9,177 nucleotides of DNA from Acidobacteriaceae bacterium. GTDB taxonomy: Bacteria > Acidobacteriota > Terriglobia > Terriglobales > Acidobacteriaceae. This document shows, one piece after another, positions 6,664-9,177 of this stretch. Each line of letters opens with the position of its first letter. The first letter of the stretch is position 1. Position numbers and translations under genes: made by a program. A model generated the notes under the pieces. That model ran no database searches and was not told the DNA's origin. It was given only the letters and a program-made list of their open reading frames with translations. Where the stretch lies: positions 1 to 9,177 of the forward strand of contig JASHUH010000315.1 of assembly GCA_030040115.1 (NCBI GenBank), in the 5' to 3' direction.

Positions 6664-6674
6664 GAACGCTCCGC

Positions 6675-6726
6675 GATATATGGAAAGTATATCACGATTT
6701 GCTTCCTGGATATATCATGATGTATC
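6675..6726 (-). promoter_or_regulatory. vapBC promoter with two palindromic operator candidates
   Basis: On the minus strand the sequence tgaTATACT (plus-strand 6686-6694) is an extended -10 box. Transcription would start near 6679, about 16 bases before the vapB ATG. The inverted repeat GATATA-N7-TATATC (6675-6680 and 6688-6693) covers the -10 box and start site. A second near-perfect palindrome of 18 bases, gatatatcatgatgtatc (6709-6726), covers the region where a -35 box would be; only one base pair of its nine is mismatched (a T-G opposition). Both share the half-site gata(t/c)a. Ribbon-helix-helix antitoxins bind such short palindromes, so these are likely VapB operators for autorepression. 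No good -35 hexamer is seen, which fits an extended -10 promoter. Confidence 0.65.
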
Positions 6727-7028
6727 GGGCGGCGACGCCCGTAGTTCCTCCCTACCGAATGAGTCTCCGGCAATCGTTACCTTTGCCGATTTTGCGCCCG
6801 CGGCGGTGTACGGTCACGCTGGGCCGCGCTTCCGGAACCCATGGAAAATCAGCAGGTTGCATAGATCGTGCAACCGCCTGCCGCTGACTTCACTCTAATC
6901 AAGTGAAACCACCAGTGTATCCACAGAGCAGGATGTGCGCGCCGTTGGCGCGAACCGCAGTGGAGTCGGCAGACAAGTTTTGACGCCGTGCTGCCGCGAT
7001 GACTCAGAACCCAAAAACCGGGGGATGC
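6727..7028. other. Intergenic region with two hairpins
   Basis: About 300 bases between the divergent vapB and HAD genes hold no supported gene. At 6726-6741 a hairpin cgggcg-gcga-cgcccg has a 6-bp GC stem and a GNRA-type loop; it abuts the second vapBC palindrome. At 6852-6881 a second hairpin pairs ggttgca (6855-6861) with tgcaacc (6869-6875) around a 7-base loop, with a further pairing of gca and tgc outside a bulge. Neither is followed by a T-run. A TTGACG at 6980-6985 resembles a -35 box for the HAD gene, but the matching -10 is poor. Confidence 0.4.
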
Positions 7029-8027
7029 ATGAACAGCTTATCCAGACGGGAGTTTCTTCTTCTCAGCGATTTCGACCAGACGCTCAGCTTCAACGATTCC
7101 GGCCTGGTGCTTGCCGAAATGATGGAAATTCCGAATTTTCAAGGGCATGTGCGCAAGCTCGCCTAGACCAACCTGGTGCAGCAAGGCGGCGAACTCGCGT
7201 ACCTGCTGGTCCACGAGCGCGCATTCAGAGAGGTTCGTAAAAAGCACCTGCGCGAGGCGGGTAAGAAGGTGCGGCTCAAGAGACACATTCTTCTCTTATC
7301 CAAGCTGCTCGAAGACATCGGCGGCTGCCATTTTGCGTTTTATGTGGTGTCGGCCGCGCCCCAGGAGATCGTCGAATCGGCGCTGGAGGGTATTGTTCCC
7401 GCCGATCACATCTACGCCAGTCAACTGGCGTTTGACGAAGAGGGCCGCGTTGCCGGGGTTTCAACCCTTCGCGCCGGCTATGGCAAGGTGGTGATACTCG
7501 ACGAACTGCGGGCGCAAGCGCCCATCGGCCACAATCGGCTGGTGTACGTGGGCGACGGCAGTTCCGACGTGCACGTGATGCTGCACGTCAACCGGCTGGA
7601 GGGATTGACGATTGCGGTCTCGGAGAACCGCTTTCTTGCGCAGATCGCCAAGCGCTCGGTGCTGAGCGATGACGCGCTCAGTATTCTGGCGCCCATCGCA
7701 GAAGAAATCCTGGGCTGGAAAACGGCGGAGATTCGCGCCTTCTTCGAGCAGCACGGCTTTATCCTGCGCGAATGGGAGAAAGTGCAAACCGACCGGCTGA
7801 GTATCGTGAGCGCGGCGCAGGAGGCGGAGACGCACACGAGCGCGGACAGGGCGCTGGAGGAAAAGAGCGAGGCGTTTCCGCACATGGGCGACGGGCGCAT
7901 GGGCGTGGACTGTACGCCTGCGGCGGCGCGGGTTACGGCCCAGCCCCAGCCGGTGCGAACGGAACGAAAACCCTCGGAAGCCGGCAGCCGCGTGGAGCCA
8001 GTGATTGCGCAGGGGGGCCGGAGATAA
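7029..8027 (+). pseudogene. HAD-superfamily phosphatase (phosphoserine-phosphatase-like) interrupted by an amber codon
   Basis: From ATG 7029 one frame encodes a complete HAD phosphatase of about 332 codons, except that codon 46 is TAG (7164-7166). Before the stop lies motif I, LLLSDFDQTLSFNDSG, with nucleophile D14 and D16. After the stop, in the same frame, come motif II VVSAAPQE (S108), the motif III Lys (GYGK, K153) and motif IV YVGDGSSD (D176, D180). The TAG sits in 'KLA-stop-TNLVQQGGELAYLL', so nothing but the one codon is broken. A G-run (7020-7025) just ahead of ATG 7029 can serve as ribosome site. The last 60 residues (from EEKSEAF) are a low-complexity tail. Translation could restart at GTG 7176, but that product lacks the nucleophile and would be inactive. 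The alternatives are a recent pseudogene, a sequencing error, or stop-codon readthrough. The substrate is unknown. Confidence 0.8.
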
Positions 8028-8144
8028 GAATAGAGTCCGTTGTGCGCGGCGCGGAAGGCGGTCCGCTTTTTGCCCCGGGGAAAGGCAGGCTGAGCCACAA
8101 CCGTGAAATTCGTGGTTGGGGTGGTAGTCTGGAGATTCACCTGC
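8028..8144. other. Short intergenic region before murC
   Basis: No gene is visible. A GGAG at 8131-8134 lies 10 bases before the murC ATG and is the likely ribosome site. An in-frame GTG at 8103 could extend MurC by 14 residues, but the added text is not family-like. Confidence 0.4.
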
Positions 8145-9177
8145 ATGTTTGCCACTTCACAGCACGCGCACTTTATTGGCATCGGCGGCATCGGCATGAG
8201 CGGCATTGCCGAGATTCTGCTGAGCCTGGGCATGAAGGTATCAGGCTCGGATCTGCGGCGGAGCGCGGTGACGGAACGGTTGGCGCGGCTGGGCGCGACC
8301 ATTTATGAGGGCCACGCGGCGGGGAACGTGGACGGGGCGACGGTGGTGGTGACCAGCTCGGCGGTGAGCGCGGGCAATCCGGAAGTAATGGAGGCGCAGG
8401 CGCGGAAGATTCCCGTGATTCAGCGCGCGGAAATGCTGGCCGAGCTGATGCGGCTGAAGTACGGGATCGCGATTGCGGGCATGCACGGCAAGACGACGAC
8501 CACCTCGATGGTGGCGGCGGTGCTGACGGCGGGCGGGTTGGACCCCACGGTGGTGGTGGGCGGGCGCGTGGATGCGCTGGGCTCGAATGCGCGGCTGGGC
8601 ACGACGCAATACCTGGTGGCCGAGGCCGATGAGAGCGACCGGTCGTTCCTGAAGCTTTCGCCGATTCTGGCGGTGGTGACGAACCTGGACCGCGAGCACA
8701 TGAACTGCTACCGCGACATGGCGGACGTGGAGCGGGCGTTTTTGGATTTTATGGACCGCGTGCCGTTTTACGGGGCGGTGACGGCGTGCGCGGACGATGC
8801 GCGGCTGAAGTCGATTTTGCCGCGGGCGCGGCGGCGCGTGTTCACTTATGGCGCGGCGGCGGAGGCCGATTTCCGGCTGGAATTAATGGATGCGCAAGCG
8901 CCACTGTGCCGTTCGCGGTTCGAGGTGCGCACGGCGGCGGGCAGGCTCGGCCCTTTCGAGTTGCACGTGCCGGGGCGGCACAACGTGCTGAACGCTACGG
9001 CGGCGGTGGCGGTGGCGCGGCAACTGAATGTGCCGGAAGAAAAGATCGCCGAGGGGCTGGCGCGCTTTGGCGGCGTGGACCGGCGCTTTCAGCAATTGGG
9101 CGCGGCGCGCGGCGTGGTCGTGGTGGACGATTACGGGCACCATCCCACGGAGATTCGGGCGACGCTGGCGGCGGCGC
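8145..9177 (+). CDS. murC: MurC, UDP-N-acetylmuramate--L-alanine ligase (3' truncated by window)
   Basis: MurC adds L-alanine to UDP-N-acetylmuramic acid with ATP, the first amino-acid step of the peptidoglycan stem peptide, in the cytoplasm. The frame is open from ATG 8145 to the right edge (344 codons; the full family length is about 460-490). The N-terminal Rossmann domain starts with [18 protein letters not shown] (residues 9-26). The ATP site is [10 protein letters not shown] (111-120). EADESDRSF (160-168) and NLDREHM (180-186) are the Mur-ligase metal and substrate motifs; the second is the MurC/MurD type. [15 protein letters not shown] and the start of the C-terminal domain, [16 protein letters not shown], follow. 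The gene is preceded by a HAD phosphatase gene, not by murG/ftsW as in a classical dcw cluster, so murC seems to sit apart from that cluster here. GC content is high, like glmU. Confidence 0.97.
   Translation, partial: MFATSQHAHFIGIGGIGMSGIAEILLSLGMKVSGSDLRRSAVTERLARLGATIYEGHAAGNVDGATVVVTSSAVSAGNPEVMEAQARKIPVIQRAEMLAELMRLKYGIAIAGMHGKTTTTSMVAAVLTAGGLDPTVVVGGRVDALGSNARLGTTQYLVAEADESDRSFLKLSPILAVVTNLDREHMNCYRDMADVERAFLDFMDRVPFYGAVTACADDARLKSILPRARRRVFTYGAAAEADFRLELMDAQAPLCRSRFEVRTAAGRLGPFELHVPGRHNVLNATAAVAVARQLNVPEEKIAEGLARFGGVDRRFQQLGAARGVVVVDDYGHHPTEIRATLAAA

Noticed and set aside
6726..6741. GC hairpin as a bidirectional terminator between vapB and the HAD gene.
   Set aside because: The flanking genes point away from each other here, so a terminator makes no sense at this place, and no T-run follows.

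Overview
The window looks like chromosomal DNA of a GC-rich bacterium, most likely a member of Acidobacteriota. This placement is an inference from the style of the proteins (GlmU, the CYTH protein, the phosphoserine-phosphatase-like HAD protein, MurC) and from the wide spacing between genes; there is no rRNA or other marker here to prove it. No tRNA, rRNA, CRISPR array, transposase or phage gene is visible.

Layout, left to right. (1) 1-1104: the 3' four-fifths of glmU (UDP-GlcNAc synthesis), cut by the left edge. (2) 1349-2536: a response regulator made of a receiver domain and an HD-GYP domain, a likely c-di-GMP phosphodiesterase. (3) 2661-3299: a CYTH-domain protein (CyaB/ThTPase superfamily) that carries an in-frame 54-bp direct-inverted-direct duplication. 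(4) 3300-3952: a 650-bp stretch without a convincing intact gene, with a coding-like C-terminal fragment near its start. (5) 3953-5164: a CpaE/TadZ-like ATPase without any Tad pilus neighbour. (6) 5165-6082: mostly non-coding, with the wreck of a PIN-domain toxin gene (5473-5839) and a possible 35-residue membrane-protein gene on the minus strand (5924-6031). (7) 6083-6663, minus strand: an intact overlapping vapB-vapC type toxin-antitoxin operon, with an extended -10 box inside palindromic operator candidates (6675-6726). (8) 6727-7028: non-coding, with two hairpins. (9) 7029-8027: a HAD-superfamily phosphatase gene interrupted by one in-frame amber codon (7164-7166). (10) 8145-9177: murC, cut by the right edge.

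How the parts fit. The two ends (glmU, murC) are peptidoglycan-precursor genes and probably core chromosome. Between them lie signalling genes (HD-GYP regulator, CYTH protein, CpaE-like ATPase) on the plus strand and a short accessory patch of toxin-antitoxin material, one copy decayed and one intact. The most striking signals are signs of genome wear: a templated triplication in the CYTH gene, a single nonsense codon in an otherwise conserved phosphatase gene, and a PIN toxin broken across three frames. I did not find a convincing new multi-gene system in this window.
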